From contig CM031628.1 in assembly GCA_018398815.1 (NCBI GenBank), positions 10,098,898-10,162,897 on the forward strand: DNA of 64,000 nt. Reading direction: 5' to 3'. Position 1 is the first letter of the stretch; each line of letters begins with the position of its first letter. This stretch comes from Conus ventricosus (Eukaryota > Mollusca > Gastropoda > Neogastropoda > Conidae). Below, piece by piece: positions 10,120-21,939 of the stretch. A program made the position numbers and the translations under genes. The notes below the pieces were generated by a model. That model was given only the letters and a program-made list of their open reading frames with translations. It ran no database searches and had not been told where the DNA came from.

Positions 10120-10144
10120 GATAGACAGTGTGGCTCTAATGCAT
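10112..10144 (-). repeat. Right terminal inverted repeat and right ATGCAT duplication
   Basis: Positions 10112-10138 mirror the left end. ATGCAT at 10139-10144 is the second target copy. A perfect short dyad (GCCATTTCCAAATGGC) lies just inside the repeat at about 10095-10110. Confidence 0.8.
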
Positions 10145-10925
10145 CGCTATATTCACTGCTGAGTTAACTGCTATAATTATGGCTTTAAAGTGTTGTTGAT
10201 TACCTCAAAATTTATTTAAAGTTGTCTTATGCGTAGATTCCAAGTCAGTTCTTTCTGCAATGAAGAATTTTAGCTTAAAAGTTCGACCTGAGATGATCAC
10301 TGAAATAAATAATTTAGTACGCTTCCTCTCAGCCAGAGACACTGAAATAACATTTCTTTGGGTGCCCTCCCATTGTGGGTTATACTATAATGAAAAGGTT
10401 GATGTTCTGGCAAAGAGAGGAGCAAAACGAACATCAGATTCGCATTTTTTGAACTTCTCTATGTCAATGCAAGAGTGCTATACTTTGGCAGAGAAAATAC
10501 AATTTTCTAATTTTCATTTGATAGAAAGAGAAACTGGGTGTTTTGGCTTACACGATGAAATGAGAAGTATTCATGAAATGAAGTACGATCAAAACATTTA
10601 TCGTAGACGACAGATAAATTCCTTGATCTGTAGATGGAAATTGGATTGTTTTAAAACAAAGTATGTCAAAAATGTACATTGTATATGTGGTCATAGCATA
10701 TGAACTGATCACATTCTTTTGTGTAACTTAATGAAAAAATTCATTCCAAATACGTCTGTACAGCCTAGTCAAAATGTTTTCCGGTCACTGTCAGCAAGTG
10801 AAACGTATCTTTTCTTTTTGCACTTAGTCCAATTGGCAAATATTTGTAACATTAACAGTCAGTGGTGCGATGAGACAGAAGAGTTACATGTTTCGGGGTT
10901 TTTTTGTGTGTGTGTGGGTTTTAGG
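10145..10925 (+). pseudogene. RNase H-bearing LINE, segment after the transposon insertion
   Basis: Continuing the codon split at 3942, the frame reads IAIFTAELTAIIMAL (second RNase H acidic motif), a TGA at 10197, then VVLCVDSKSVLSAM (third motif) and FLWVPSHCGLYYNEKVDVLAKRGAKR (histidine and last aspartate-type block). Downstream is a CCHC-like knuckle, HCICGHSI-TDHILLC, interrupted by TGA at 10701. The frame then runs to about 10.9 kb. This is the normal C-terminus of RNase H-bearing LINE ORF2 proteins. The 3' end of the element is not clearly marked. Confidence 0.85.
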
Positions 10926-11030
10926 GTGTTTTTTTTTTTTCTTTCAGTCTTTGATTAAGTGGATTTTCTACTTTTGTGTTATTGCTGTAGATAAGTTAGT
11001 TATTTTCCCTCATAGTGTTAACCTTTTTTA

Positions 11031-11056
11031 CCCCCCCCCCCCCCCCCCCCCCCCCT
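11031..11056 (+). repeat. Poly(C) tract
   Basis: A near-pure run of about 25 C, followed by a short T run. It lies 3' of the LINE remnant, with a CA run at 11134-11150. Nothing else is recognisable from 10926 to 11485. Confidence 0.9.
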
Positions 11057-11489
11057 TTTTTCCGTCAAATATCACGTAATGTGGAAAGACGTAAAACAGA
11101 ACAACATCAACACACAAACGCACACATGTATATACACACACACACACACAACACTGGTAGCCTATTTTATTGGAAACATAACTGATCTCATCAATAAACC
11201 CTGCTTGGTCTGTCAACGCACCTGCAGGCAGTACAGCATTTATGACAGGCTTTTACTGCGTTCTTAATATCGTCTGTTAAATATATGTCATTTGAATGTC
11301 ATCATGTTTTTAGTCTCATCTTTGGTTTTTGTTTGATGAAGTGTTCGTTTGATGACATGCTTCACGAATTTCAGTTTCACAAGCTATATGAAATAAATTC
11401 AGTCTGCCATTGAAATTAAAAAAATAAGAATCTCATAATTTTGAAAAAAAAAGATGTAATATGACAGTACTTCTACTATTCTTCGAGTC

Positions 11490-11771
11490 TGTCAATGGTC
11501 CATAGAGAGCTATCAGTCAATACCAACCTATCACAGGGCAACCCACGGGAGGAGACGCAGCCTTCTGCCGATTCCGTTGGAATGGTGATGTCACGATGTG
11601 TACAAGGGGTCGCGGAACACAAGGATGTATCGAGCAGCACTCGTCGTCTGACCTCGATTTGTTTGGTTTGGCATCGCCCCTCTCTTCATCTCTGTGTCTC
11701 CAATAACAACCAGAACACAGCATTCATATTTTGCCCCCGTTTTTATTTGTCTGAAAGGCCTCGTCGTTTAC
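11490..11771 (+). repeat. Possible solo LTR (weak)
   Basis: The block begins TGTCAATGG and ends GTCGTTTACA, directly followed by TGGTGGCAGTG, which looks like a tRNA primer-binding site. No second LTR or coding region is present, so this is a weak call from terminal TG...CA and the PBS-like sequence. Confidence 0.25.
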
Positions 11772-11879
11772 ATGGTGGCAGTGAAAAAAAAAAGTCTCTA
11801 ATTACAATTTTAGGTTTATCTTGTCTGAACGGAACTTTTTAGGTCGTCTCTCGTTCATGTTGGTCAGGGAGTGGAAACT

Positions 11880-11998
11880 TGGTTCATCTCTCTCTCTCTC
11901 TCTCTCTGATAGTCTACTTAATTTCAGCTTCCATTATTCTGTTAAATTTTACTTATGTTACATTTTGTTTCCGTTAACATGCTTAAATATATCCCTCG

Positions 11999-12040
<42 letters not shown>

Positions 12041-12530
12041 GTGTGTGTGTGTGCGCGCACTTTTTTCTTCAGTTGCTATTAGTGTCAGGTACATCACATG
12101 GAGGCAGTTTTGCATAGTAATATATGCAACATGATGTTAACTGCACGTATCTGTTGGCATCTAACTATGTATGCATGCGTGTCTGGGCATGCGTGCTTGC
12201 GTATGTGTGTGTGCGTGTGTGATCATTCTCTTCTTAAGATAAGACACACACACTCACTCACACACACACACTGACACACAAAGAGACTGACAGGCATACA
12301 GAAAGGCTGGCAGGCTAAGAGAAAGAGAGACAGAGAGAACGACAGACAAAGAGAGATACACATAAGCTCGCTGAGAAAGACACAGAAATGCACACACACA
12401 CACACACACATAGAAAAAGAAAAGCATAGGAGAGAGGAACACACAGACTTTCACATGCACTCTTACGAATGGGAGAGAGAAACTGTAGCGCATAGGAAAC
12501 AAACCTACACTCATACACAAACATGCTCAC
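11880..12530 (+). repeat. Cluster of CT, TG, CA and GA microsatellites
   Basis: CT at 11887-11907, TG at 12003-12053, TG/TGCG near 12180-12225, then interrupted CA and GAGA tracts from 12240 to 12520. The intervening sequence carries no recognisable gene. Confidence 0.85.
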
Positions 12531-12924
12531 ACCCATGGGCGGTTACCATACCAAGACACACCCCCACCCTTGTCGTTAAAAGCCTTTTTTTTTCTTCTTT
12601 TCCTTTATTTCAGTTCGGATGTACATACATAATAATCCTTTCTCTTGGACACCAAGAAAATGGGCGTGACACTGTGGGCACATCACGTGACCATATCGGC
12701 ACACTTCCGCATCCACTGTGCTATCAGTCTTCCCGTGGAAATGGTTCTGTAGAATGTTTCTCCTCCACCCTTCACTCCCCGCTGCCCCTGATGCTGGAAC
12801 CCCGCCCATCCTGATGTCAAGTTCAAAGACTGAACTATGAATAAGAAAAAAACAACAAACAAAACAAGTGAAAAATGTGAAAAGAATGTAAAAGCACATG
12901 CAAACCAACAAAACTAAACACATG

Positions 12925-12925
<1 letters not shown>

Positions 12926-12984
<59 letters not shown>

Positions 12985-12991
12985 GTGTGAT
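12926..12991 (+). repeat. TG microsatellite
   Basis: More than 25 TG units with minor interruptions at the end. Confidence 0.95.
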
Positions 12992-13256
12992 GTGTGTGAA
13001 AACAAAATGTTTGTGTGGACAGGATATGCTAAGAGACTTTAAACAAGAAAAATTCATTAGTAAAAAAAAAAACCAACAGAAAAAGCTGAAGGAATACTAC
13101 AAGCGATTTTTACTTGATTGAAGAATTTTATTGGAAATATCAATCTTAAAATCAAACATTTTCTCTTCACATGCTGTTCAATTCAAAATCCTTACGACAA
13201 TGTCTTAAAGACCTCGTTTCTGTTTCAAAATCCCTCCCCTTTCATCCTATCCAACG

Positions 13257-13326
13257 TCCCCCCCCCCCCCCTTTTTTTTCTTCATGTTTCAAAATGTCCT
13301 CTTTTCTTCTATTGTATCTTTATTGA

Positions 13327-13357
<31 letters not shown>

Positions 13358-13360
13358 GAA
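13257..13360 (+). repeat. Poly(C) followed by poly(G) tract
   Basis: About 14 C at 13258-13271 and about 28 G at 13330-13358 lie within 60 bp, so the two can pair as a G/C hairpin. Either could also be an assembly stutter. Confidence 0.85.
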
Positions 13361-14202
13361 GATTCCCTTCTCAATTTAAACACAAGGCAGGTGTGTCAGC
13401 AACATACTCTCTTTTTATATATATATATATTAACATTTTCTTTCTTGTTATGTACCGGCTTACGCATGAATCAGAAATGACAAATAACCCAAATCATTCA
13501 GTCAAAATTATGTTCATATTTAACCATCTCATCACATAATTCAAACATGCAGGCACATTCGTCTCTTGCTTCATTGTCATTCGTCTATGAAATGGCTTGA
13601 AAAGATCCACATGATAATTAATCCCTCACAAAATGTACAGAACACGATAGGGACTATATCACACCAGCTGCATAATTTATCTGCCTTGATTATATGTCAC
13701 TTTCCACGATGACGATGCACACACATACACACACACACATGTATACATATATATATATTGAATAAAGAGATACCATTTTCTCTGCAGAATCCACAAAGAT
13801 ACATAGATATATGTGGAGAGAGAGCATTTCTTCGCACAACGAAACTCTGCAGAAGCTAGTCTACCGTCATGTAATAACATAAACTCGTAGATAATGCAAA
13901 AATCATACAAACTAAAACCAAACAATAAAACAGCAGCCACAACACCAAGACACATGCAGGCCTGTTTATTCTTTAGTCAGGAGGACAGATTTGTTTTTTT
14001 CGTTTCTTTGTTTACATTAAAAGGACACTAAAATAATGCGATAAATCAAATTCACTTCTGATACCATATTGGGGAAAAAAAAAGGAGAAATCTACATAGA
14101 CCTGGACATAAGCAGGACAACATCACCCCCCACACATGGACTACAGCCAGAGATGGACATTAGGACAGGAGATTGGTGGGAACAACGCACAGTGCAGAAA
14201 AA

Positions 14203-14239
<37 letters not shown>

Positions 14240-15485
14240 GGACAGGGCACAGAAGTAGGGGGATGGGGGGAGGGGGAGAGAGAAGGATGGGAACAAAAAT
14301 GTACAACTGTAAGCAATATCTGCTCTGCAGCGCTAGACGTGTGCATAGGGTAGATGATATAACAGTGGAAATAATTACACTAGGAAACACAAAAAAAAAC
14401 AGGAACATTTTTAACACACACACACAAAAAACAACAACTGGCAAACCACAGATCAGATGACCACCCACTCCCGTAAAATTACAGTCTAGGATTCCAATAA
14501 AAGATAGCATAATACGTGGTTACTGCTTACAACATGAGGTGTATTTTGCTTAGCAGTGTGTGTGTGTGTGTTTTAAAAGCTAATGGCATTTAATTCATAA
14601 CTGGAATAGGTCTGTTACAATTTCACTTTTGCGCAAAATTTACAATTTCCTCTCGTCTTAAAAACATGTTTTAAAAAAATACAAACATAAGCAAAAACAA
14701 ATGTTTTCTGAATGTCTGGATGATAAGTTGCATTAACGAATTAAAAAAACACAAAAAAGTATGAAGTCAGAGAGAAACGAAAACAGAGCAGCAAAGGGAC
14801 CCCTACCAAGCACCGACAAAGCCCTATCTTGAAATTTCCTCCCCTTACGCGTCAGACATCAACATTGTCAGTTTTGAAATATTTTGAGATACCCAATGAG
14901 CAAGAAATACTGTTTGTACACCCCGTTTTTTCTAAAGTTTGGGTTCTAATGGATGAAAACCAAACATGACCAGAAATGCAGAGCTCAACAACTTCAACTG
15001 GTTTGAAATCGACTATTCACAAGACCAACAGCACGTCACTGTCAATGAAGAGTTAATGTTGGCCATGCTCTCTCTTTATGTCCTTCATACACTGTACCCA
15101 ATCCACTGGAAATGCAAACGCAACACCTGGACGAATCACACATTCTGACACCCATACTCCAAACACTAGTATCACTAAAACGTTTCTGAAGTACACTGGA
15201 AATGGACGAAGTTGAACCCCTGATGACTTGTCAATCAACGCTTTTTCAACAAGTTGCTTCCCTTTCATTGCAAATGGTTCCCCTTCTCGTCGTGACCGAG
15301 GCTTGCAAACCTGGTTGGTTTTTTTTTGTTTTTTACCTTTGCCTGTCCTGTCGTTTGTTCTCCCGACTGAGTTGATGGCTTTGGCCTTGCAATTATTTCA
15401 CATAGTGTAATCATGTGATCTGATTTCAACATTTTTGTTTTCTCCATTTTTGAACAATGTTTGAATTCCACACATACATACCCTC
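13361..15485. other. Unassigned sequence with poly(G) at 14203-14239
   Basis: AT-rich sequence with short CA and TA runs and a ~35-bp poly(G) block. No domain or splice pattern is convincing on either strand. It lies downstream of the minus-strand PHLDB-like stop codon, so it could be intergenic or distant 3' sequence. Confidence 0.4.
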
Positions 15486-15488
15486 TGT

Positions 15489-15570
15489 GTGTGTGTGGGG
15501 TGTGTGTGTGTGTGTGTGTGTGTTGCGTGCGTGTTTGCGTGCGTGCGTGCGTGCGTGCGTGCGCGTGTCG

Positions 15571-15605
<35 letters not shown>

Positions 15606-15608
15606 ATG
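15489..15608 (+). repeat. TG and TGCG microsatellite
   Basis: A TG run passes into TGCG tetramers interrupted by a few bases. Long open frames here (TH/AR repeats) are repeat artefacts. Confidence 0.95.
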
Positions 15609-15800
15609 CGTCGTTGGTACATCTACAGAAGCAACACATGGAAAGTGGCTAAACATGGCCAAAATAGTATTTGAGATTTAAAAGAAAACGACCAATACAC
15701 AGAGTGTGTGATGCAGGGGGAAGATTCTTGGACAAACTGAATGCAAGATGAAGTCAATAAGAAAAAGTCTGAGTTTATAGCTAGTGTACATATATATATA

Positions 15801-16390
15801 TTAAATTATAAACAAAGCTTGCTCTTATGTCTTAGATTGAAGAAATAGGGGGAGATTCGCATTCATGTCTGCAGTGGCAGATGATTCTGCCTAACTAACA
15901 GTATGTGCTTGAGTGGGTGAATGGGGAAAAATAAAATAGATGCTTCTCAAATGAGCCTTCAGCAAGCTTATGTTCTCCAACGGGGAGACATCCTCCAATA
16001 GGGAGGGAAACTCACTAACATATAACTCCTGGTCATATACCGATATTTCGAAACTTGGTGGTTTTCCTCAGTGACCGCGGAAAGTGGTAATTTGACTCCT
16101 CTGCCACTTTTCCCCGGTCACTGAGGAGAAACCACCAAGTTTCGAAATATCGGTATATGACCAGGAGTTATTTTGTTAGTGAGTTTCCTCCCTATTGGAG
16201 GATGTCTCCCGTTGGAGAACATAAGCTTGCTGAAGGCTCATTTTGAGAAGCATTATTTTATTTTTCCCCATTCACCCACTCAAGCACATTTCTGTTAGTT
16301 AGGCAGAATCATCTGCCACTGCAGACATGAATGCGAATCTCCCCTTTTCTTCAATCTAAGACATAAGAGCAAGCTTTGTTTATAATTTAA
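15801..16390. mobile_element. 590-bp palindromic MITE, complete centre
   Basis: The left arm 15801-16087 and the right arm 16104-16390 are inverted copies with a dyad axis at 16095.5 and a 16-bp loop (TAATTTGACTCCTCTG). Both contain CGATATTTCGAAA and CTCAGTGACCG-type blocks. The right side extends to about 16480 with the outer arm seen in the 3.2-kb copy; the left outer arm is missing. Short A/T tracts flank both ends, again pointing to a TA target. It encodes no protein, so it would depend on a transposase elsewhere. Confidence 0.9.
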
Positions 16391-16530
16391 TATTTCTTGC
16401 AGTCATTGCAACACCAAGCTGCTCTGTAAGTTGCTGGAACGGTGCGGTACTTATCCTTGGAATTTATTAGTTTGTTGTATATATATATATATATATATAT
16501 ATTTTTATATATATATATATATATATATTA
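16391..16530 (+). repeat. Outer MITE arm and adjoining TA microsatellite
   Basis: 16391-16478 matches the right outer arm of the 3.2-kb element. Pure TA runs follow at 16478-16528. A T run is at 16633-16659. Confidence 0.85.
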
Positions 16531-16679
16531 AAATATATACACAAAACATCAGGCCTGTGTTTAATACTCAGGATCTTCTTTACTTGCACATATACTGCTG
16601 CTCTGATAGTCACACAGAAACCTGCCCAAAATACTTTTTTTTTTTTTTTTTTTTTTTTAATGAATGCTGGAGTTAATAA

Positions 16680-17354
16680 AATTATCTTCTAATTGTTTCC
16701 CTGCCCTTTGAATCCTACTCTCTCTGTTACCAACAATGACCCTGCCCTTCCAACGTATGACAGTGCATAGTTTTTTTCGATTTTTAAATAAATAAATAAA
16801 TGTAACAATTCATGGTTTCTGCACAATTTCAGAGTTCAGGTCTAAAAAAACAATGTCAGACAGGTGACACCAGTCCCTTAACTTTCACTTTAGGTATAAT
16901 TACAATTATGAATTTTTTGTTGACTGTATTAAAAACAAGCAAACAAAAACTGCTCCAAACAGGCGCATGTCAAATGTTCAAATAATGCTGAAACAATGCC
17001 AGAAGTTAAAAACGCCAAGCGATTATCAATGAGAAAATCCTGCATCCGTTCTCATGCGCGACCCTTTTCTCTACCTCTCTCGCTCCGCTACAACATGCGG
17101 TGGTCGGGGTGCTAGTCCTTCAGATAAATGTACTAATTTAATTAAGCCACGGCTTCTGCAGGGTACTTAACACATGCGTTAACACAACAAACTGAAGGCA
17201 ACACGGGTGGTCCCTCTAGAACAAACCAATCCACAGCGAAGGTCCACCAACATACACACACACACAGTCAGACAGACAGACAGACAGACGGCCTGGTGCT
17301 TCACTGTTCACATTTGTGGAGACACAAACAGTACACAGTACCATCCTACAGCAA
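16680..17354. other. Unassigned; short GACA repeat at 17266-17290
   Basis: No gene is supported. The GACA run lies just before the 41-bp minisatellite, whose unit also contains GACA-type words, so the array may have grown from such a seed. Confidence 0.5.
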
Positions 17355-19243
17355 GACTGCACTGTGGACACACTTTCAGGGCAAACGACAGTGACAGTTT
17401 TAGACACTGGACACTTTTAGGACAAAGGACAGTGACAGTTCTGAACACTGGACACTTTTAGGACAGTGACAGTTCTAAACACTGGACACTTTTAGGACAA
17501 AGGACAGCGACAGTTCTACACACAGGACACTTTTAGGACAAAGGACAGCGACAGTTCTACACACTGGACACTTTTAAGACAAAGGACAGTGACAGTTCTA
17601 CACACCGGACACTTTTAGGACAAAGGACAGCGACAGTTTTACACACTGAACACTTTTAGGACAAAAGGACAGCAACTGTTTCACACACCGGACACTTTTA
17701 GGACAAAGGACAGCGACAGTTCTACACACCGGACACTTTTAGGACAAAGGACAGTGGACAGTTCTACACACCGGACACTTTTAGGACAAAGGACAGCGAC
17801 AGTTCTACACATTGAACTCTTTTAGGACAAAGGACAGTGACAGTTCTACACACTGGACACTTTTAGGACAAAGGACAGCGACAGTTCTACACACTGGACA
17901 CTTTTAAGACAAAGGACAGTGACAGTTCTACACACCGGACACTTTTAGGGCAAAGGACAGTGACAGTTTTACACACTGGACACTTTTAGGACAAAGGACA
18001 GTGACAGTTCTACACACCGGACACTTTTAGGACAAAGGACAGCGAATGTTTTACACACTGAACACTTTTAGGACAAAGGACAGCAACTGTTTCACACACA
18101 GGACACTTTTAGAACAAAGGACAGCGACAGTTCTACACACCGGACACTTTTAGACAAAGGACAGTGACAGTTCTACACACCGGACACTTTTAGGACAAAG
18201 GACAGCGACAGTTCTACATACCGGACACTTTTAGGACAAAGGACAGTGACAGTTCTACACACCGACACTTTTAGGACAAAGGACAGCGACAGTTCTACAC
18301 ATTGAACTCTTTTAGGACAAAGGACAGTGACAGTTCTACACACTGGACACTTTTAGGACAAAGGACAGCGACAGTTTTACACACTGGACACTTTTAGGAC
18401 CAAGGAAAGCGACACTTTACACACTGGATACTTTTAGGACAAAGGACAGCAACTGTTTCACACACCGGACACTTTTAGGACAAAGGACAGTGACAGTTCT
18501 ACACACCGGACACTTTTAGGACAAAGGACAGCGACAGTTCTACACACTGGACAGCTTTAGGACAAAGGACAGCGACAGTTTTACACACTGGACACTTTTA
18601 GGACAAAGGACAGCGACAGTTCTACACACTGGACACTTTCAGGACAAAGGATAGCGACAGTTCTACACACTGGACAGCTTTAGGACAAGGACAGCGACAG
18701 TTCTACACACTGGACAGCTTTAGGACAAAGGACAGCGACAGTTCTACACACTGGACATTTTAGGACAAAGGACAGCGACAGTTCTACACACTGGACAGCT
18801 TAGGACAAAGGACAGCGACAGTTATACACACTGGACACTTTTAGGACAAAGGACAGCGACAGTTATACACACTGGACAGCTTTAGGACAGAGGACAGCGA
18901 CATGTTCTACACACTGGACAGCTTTAGGACAAAGGACAGCGACAGTTCTACACACTGGACACTTTTAGGACAAAGGACAGCGACAGTTCTACACACTGGA
19001 CAGCTTTAGGACAAAGGACAGCGACAGTTCTACACACTGGACACTTTTAGGACAAAGGACAGCGACAGTTCTACACACTGGACGCTTTAGGACAAAGGAC
19101 AGCGACAGTTATACACACTGGACACTTTTAGGACAAAGGACAGCGACAGTTCTACACACCGGACACTTTCAGGACAGAGGACAGCGACAGTTCTACACAC
19201 CGGACACTTTCAGGACAAGGACAGCGACAGTTCTACACACTGA
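17355..19243 (+). repeat. 41-bp minisatellite array, about 46 units
   Basis: The unit is built from GGACACTTTTAGGACAAAGG, then ACAGCGACAGTTCTACACACT. Variants recur in patterns: CAACTGTTTCACACAC, ATTGAACTC and ACTGAACAC appear in two related blocks (about 17.64-17.84 and 18.05-18.33 kb), and a GGACAGCTTTAGG subtype alternates with GGACACTTTTAGG from 18.54 kb on. No open frame spans the array. It lies downstream of the PHLDB-like gene on its template side. Confidence 0.95.
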
Positions 19244-19330
19244 CTAGATGCATGGGCGAGGTGAAGCCCTCTTGGCTCCCTGTCACTGAGGAAAGGACCA
19301 GAGCGCAAGGGTGAGAGTAAGGGGTGTGGG

Positions 19331-19963
19331 GGGGGGGGGGGGGGGGGGGCGGCAATAAGGGAGGGAATGTGGGGGACCAATCCTACACATGAAGCTACAA
19401 CGTTACCAAAATGATGCGATCTGTGACTGCCATGGATGGCTTTGGTCCTGAGCGTCCATCTGTTCAACAGCTGTTGCTCACATTGTGTTTGTGCTGAATC
19501 ACTGGTACTTCATTTTTTTTTTAAAAAGGCTATACCTCGGAATATGTTTCCCATCCAAAAAAAAAAAAAAAAAAAAATTCAGAGGTGACTGAGTCTGTGA
19601 TAAACTACTGGTTACAATCATACATCCAGAAGACGAAACATTCTTTTCTATCAAAAGGAAAATGAACAACATGCTAACATGGGAAACTATTTGCCATCCA
19701 AGCTCGCATCAATCAAACCCGATATATGATACAAAAAAAAAAAAAAAAAAGCAAAAATGCACATGGCCATATACAATTTTTAAAAAATCACCGCCATTCA
19801 TCCATGGGCTTGTCCAGCATTGTCATGCCCACCATCATCAACATCACCTCACCTGCCACATGGATGGCGTGTACCTGACACGTTGAATGTGGGTGACAGT
19901 CTCTTCATCCTGGAAAGGGTCCGAACCTTCTGACATAGAATCATGATTTGGGGTGAGGGTGAT

Positions 19964-20000
<37 letters not shown>
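19331..20000 (+). repeat. Poly(G) tracts at 19331-19349 and 19963-20000, poly(A) runs between
   Basis: Two long G runs with A runs at about 19558-19577 and 19733-19750. Flanking sequence is unassigned except for the candidate exon at 19856-19935. Confidence 0.85.
19856..19935 (-). CDS. Candidate minus-strand exon, unknown protein
   Basis: In one minus frame the segment reads EGSDPFQDEETVTHIQRVRY followed by TPSMWQ. It begins after a possible acceptor (CTATGTCAG) and ends CAG before GTGAGG, a strong donor. A further short candidate (start ATG, MSDGEHGSYMDK, then GTACCC) lies upstream near 20.05-20.1 kb. I do not recognise the product. It lies downstream of the PHLDB-like stop, so it would be a separate gene or chance. 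Confidence 0.25.
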
Positions 20001-20002
<2 letters not shown>

Positions 20003-21200
20003 TGCGAGTCCCTGAAGACACACAGACCAGCAAGTGACACGTATTTTGTTTCCCTGACTGGGTACCTTGTCCATGTAACTGCCATGTTCACCGTCAGACA
20101 TCTTCGTGCCTCCTATAGAGAAAATCTTGCTCTGGAAGTACATCTCCATCTACATTTAATGCAAGCCGAATAAAAGCAGTTGGGAAAACTGACGTTCATC
20201 AGGACTTTTAATCTTCATCCACTGTGCAAGGAGCATCTCTTCACACGCTCATGATCTGACCAAGAGTTGGAGCGCTATGCATACGTTTTGTTTCACAGCG
20301 TTAAAAAAATGGTGATCTTTGCATTCAACATGCTCTTTTAGGTCTGTAATACAACAGACAACGGTGATGTAGAGGTATAAAAATAGTGATTCAGCAGATC
20401 ATGGTTTGTAAAAAGGCGTACCACTACAAGTTTTCTTTCTCTAGTTAAAAGACAATTTTTGCTTTAAAAAAATTATCATGGAGCTATGAAGACGTGTTCA
20501 AAGAAATACCATATCCACATTTCACAGTTAAGAAGATTAACAGCACTTTCCCTAAGCTGAAAATACAATCACTCTACACTGCTCTTTCTTCAAGAAGGAC
20601 CTCAGTTCCTGACTCTCATGTCTGATCAATATGCGGTCGATCGTAAGCCTTACACAGAAAGCCTTACACAGAATAATGACTTTGTGTCCACAATGCCAGG
20701 ATACCAAATGCCAGGACCTCCTGAGGTTCAAGAGGACTGTCTGCAGACTCTTGCTCCTCAAAAAAAAGGATACCAGTGAACACAATTCAGGACATGATTC
20801 TTCGATGTACAGCTCTAATACTCCAACGCAGAATCACTTCCAATATTCTGACTCACTGGTACACTGCACCGGCACCGATCCTGAACGGAATGGCTAACGT
20901 TGTACAACCGCTGAAAAAAACCCTGCTCTGGGAAAGTGGACATCTTATGTAAATGAAACCATCCCCTCGGTGTGACAAACACTTCCCGTGGAATATTTAA
21001 ACAGATGTCTATGCTGGAAAGACGCTGGCGGTCACTAGCTTGACAGCCGATAAACCATCAGCCCCCCCCCCCCCCCCCCCCCCACCCCACCCCCTAAAAC
21101 ACATGACGTCTGAGTCGGTAAAGCATGGTGTCTGCAAGTGTTGAGTCCATCACACCGTCCGCTAACAATGGCTGCTGTCTCCCAGAAGCGAGGGGTGTGG
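20001..21200. other. Probable 3' flank or 3' UTR of the PHLDB-like gene
   Basis: This stretch directly follows the minus-strand stop codon at 21201-21203. No frame looks coding. A poly(C) block lies at 21062-21083. A long 3' UTR is possible but no polyadenylation site can be fixed. Confidence 0.35.
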
Positions 21201-21513
<313 letters not shown>

Positions 21514-21527
21514 TCATAGGGCCTCAA

Positions 21528-21800
21528 TGTCCAGACAAAGAAGACCAATGTGCTCAATGTGTAGACAAAGAAGACCAATGTGCTCAATTTTCTAGACAAA
21601 GAAGACCAATGTGCTCAATGTATAGACAAAGAAGACCAATGTGCTCAATGTGTAGACAAAGAAGACCAATGTGCTCATGTCTAGACAAAGAAGACCAATG
21701 TGCTCAATGTCTAGACAAAGAAGACCAATGTGCTCAATGTGTAGACAAAGAAAACCAATGCACTCAATGTGTAGACAAGAAACCATGCGCTCAATGTTTT
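21528..21800 (+). repeat. 30-bp tandem repeat, about nine units
   Basis: The unit is TAGACAAAGAAGACCAATGT plus GCTCAATGTG, with small changes. The length is a multiple of three, so frames stay open on both strands without meaning. It sits in the presumed last intron of the PHLDB-like gene and stops just before the assembly gap. Confidence 0.9.
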
Positions 21801-21839
21801 CCCTCCTCACCAAACCAGTCTTTCCCTCCTCATAATCCC

Positions 21840-21939
21840 NNNNNNNNNNNNNNNNNNNNNNNNNNNNNNNNNNNNNNNNNNNNNNNNNNNNNNNNNNNNN
21901 NNNNNNNNNNNNNNNNNNNNNNNNNNNNNNNNNNNNNNN
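21840..21939. other. Assembly gap of 100 N
   Basis: Exactly 100 N, the usual placeholder for a gap of unknown size. Sequence right of it starts inside a LINE that is complete further along at 55489-57283. Confidence 0.99.

Larger units (their letters stand above)
3943..10138 (+). mobile_element. 6.2-kb cut-and-paste DNA transposon with OTU-like domain and DDE/D transposase
   Basis: The element begins TAGAGCCACA and ends TGTGGCTCTA. The inverted ends stay similar for about 28 bp (3943-3970 against 10112-10138) with one indel and a few transitions. It sits inside a LINE RNase H domain with a 6-bp duplication on both sides. Inside, on the plus strand, are a short first exon (5213-5314), an OTU-like domain (6055-6600), a proline-rich linker, a basic region, and a transposase ending at 8718. 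A 1.4-kb non-coding 3' part follows. Microsatellites and a SINE have since entered the 5' half and intron. I cannot assign a superfamily; the 6-bp duplication is unusual among the common ones. Internal stops and frameshifts suggest it is inactive, or the assembly is poor here. Confidence 0.85.

Noticed and set aside
11495..11842. 115-codon plus frame
   Set aside because: No motif, ends in poly(A)-like sequence, and overlaps a possible LTR.
17355..19243. CRISPR-like array
   Set aside because: Units are directly tandem with no unique spacers, and the DNA is eukaryotic. The 30-, 34-, 39- and 62-bp arrays fail for the same reason.
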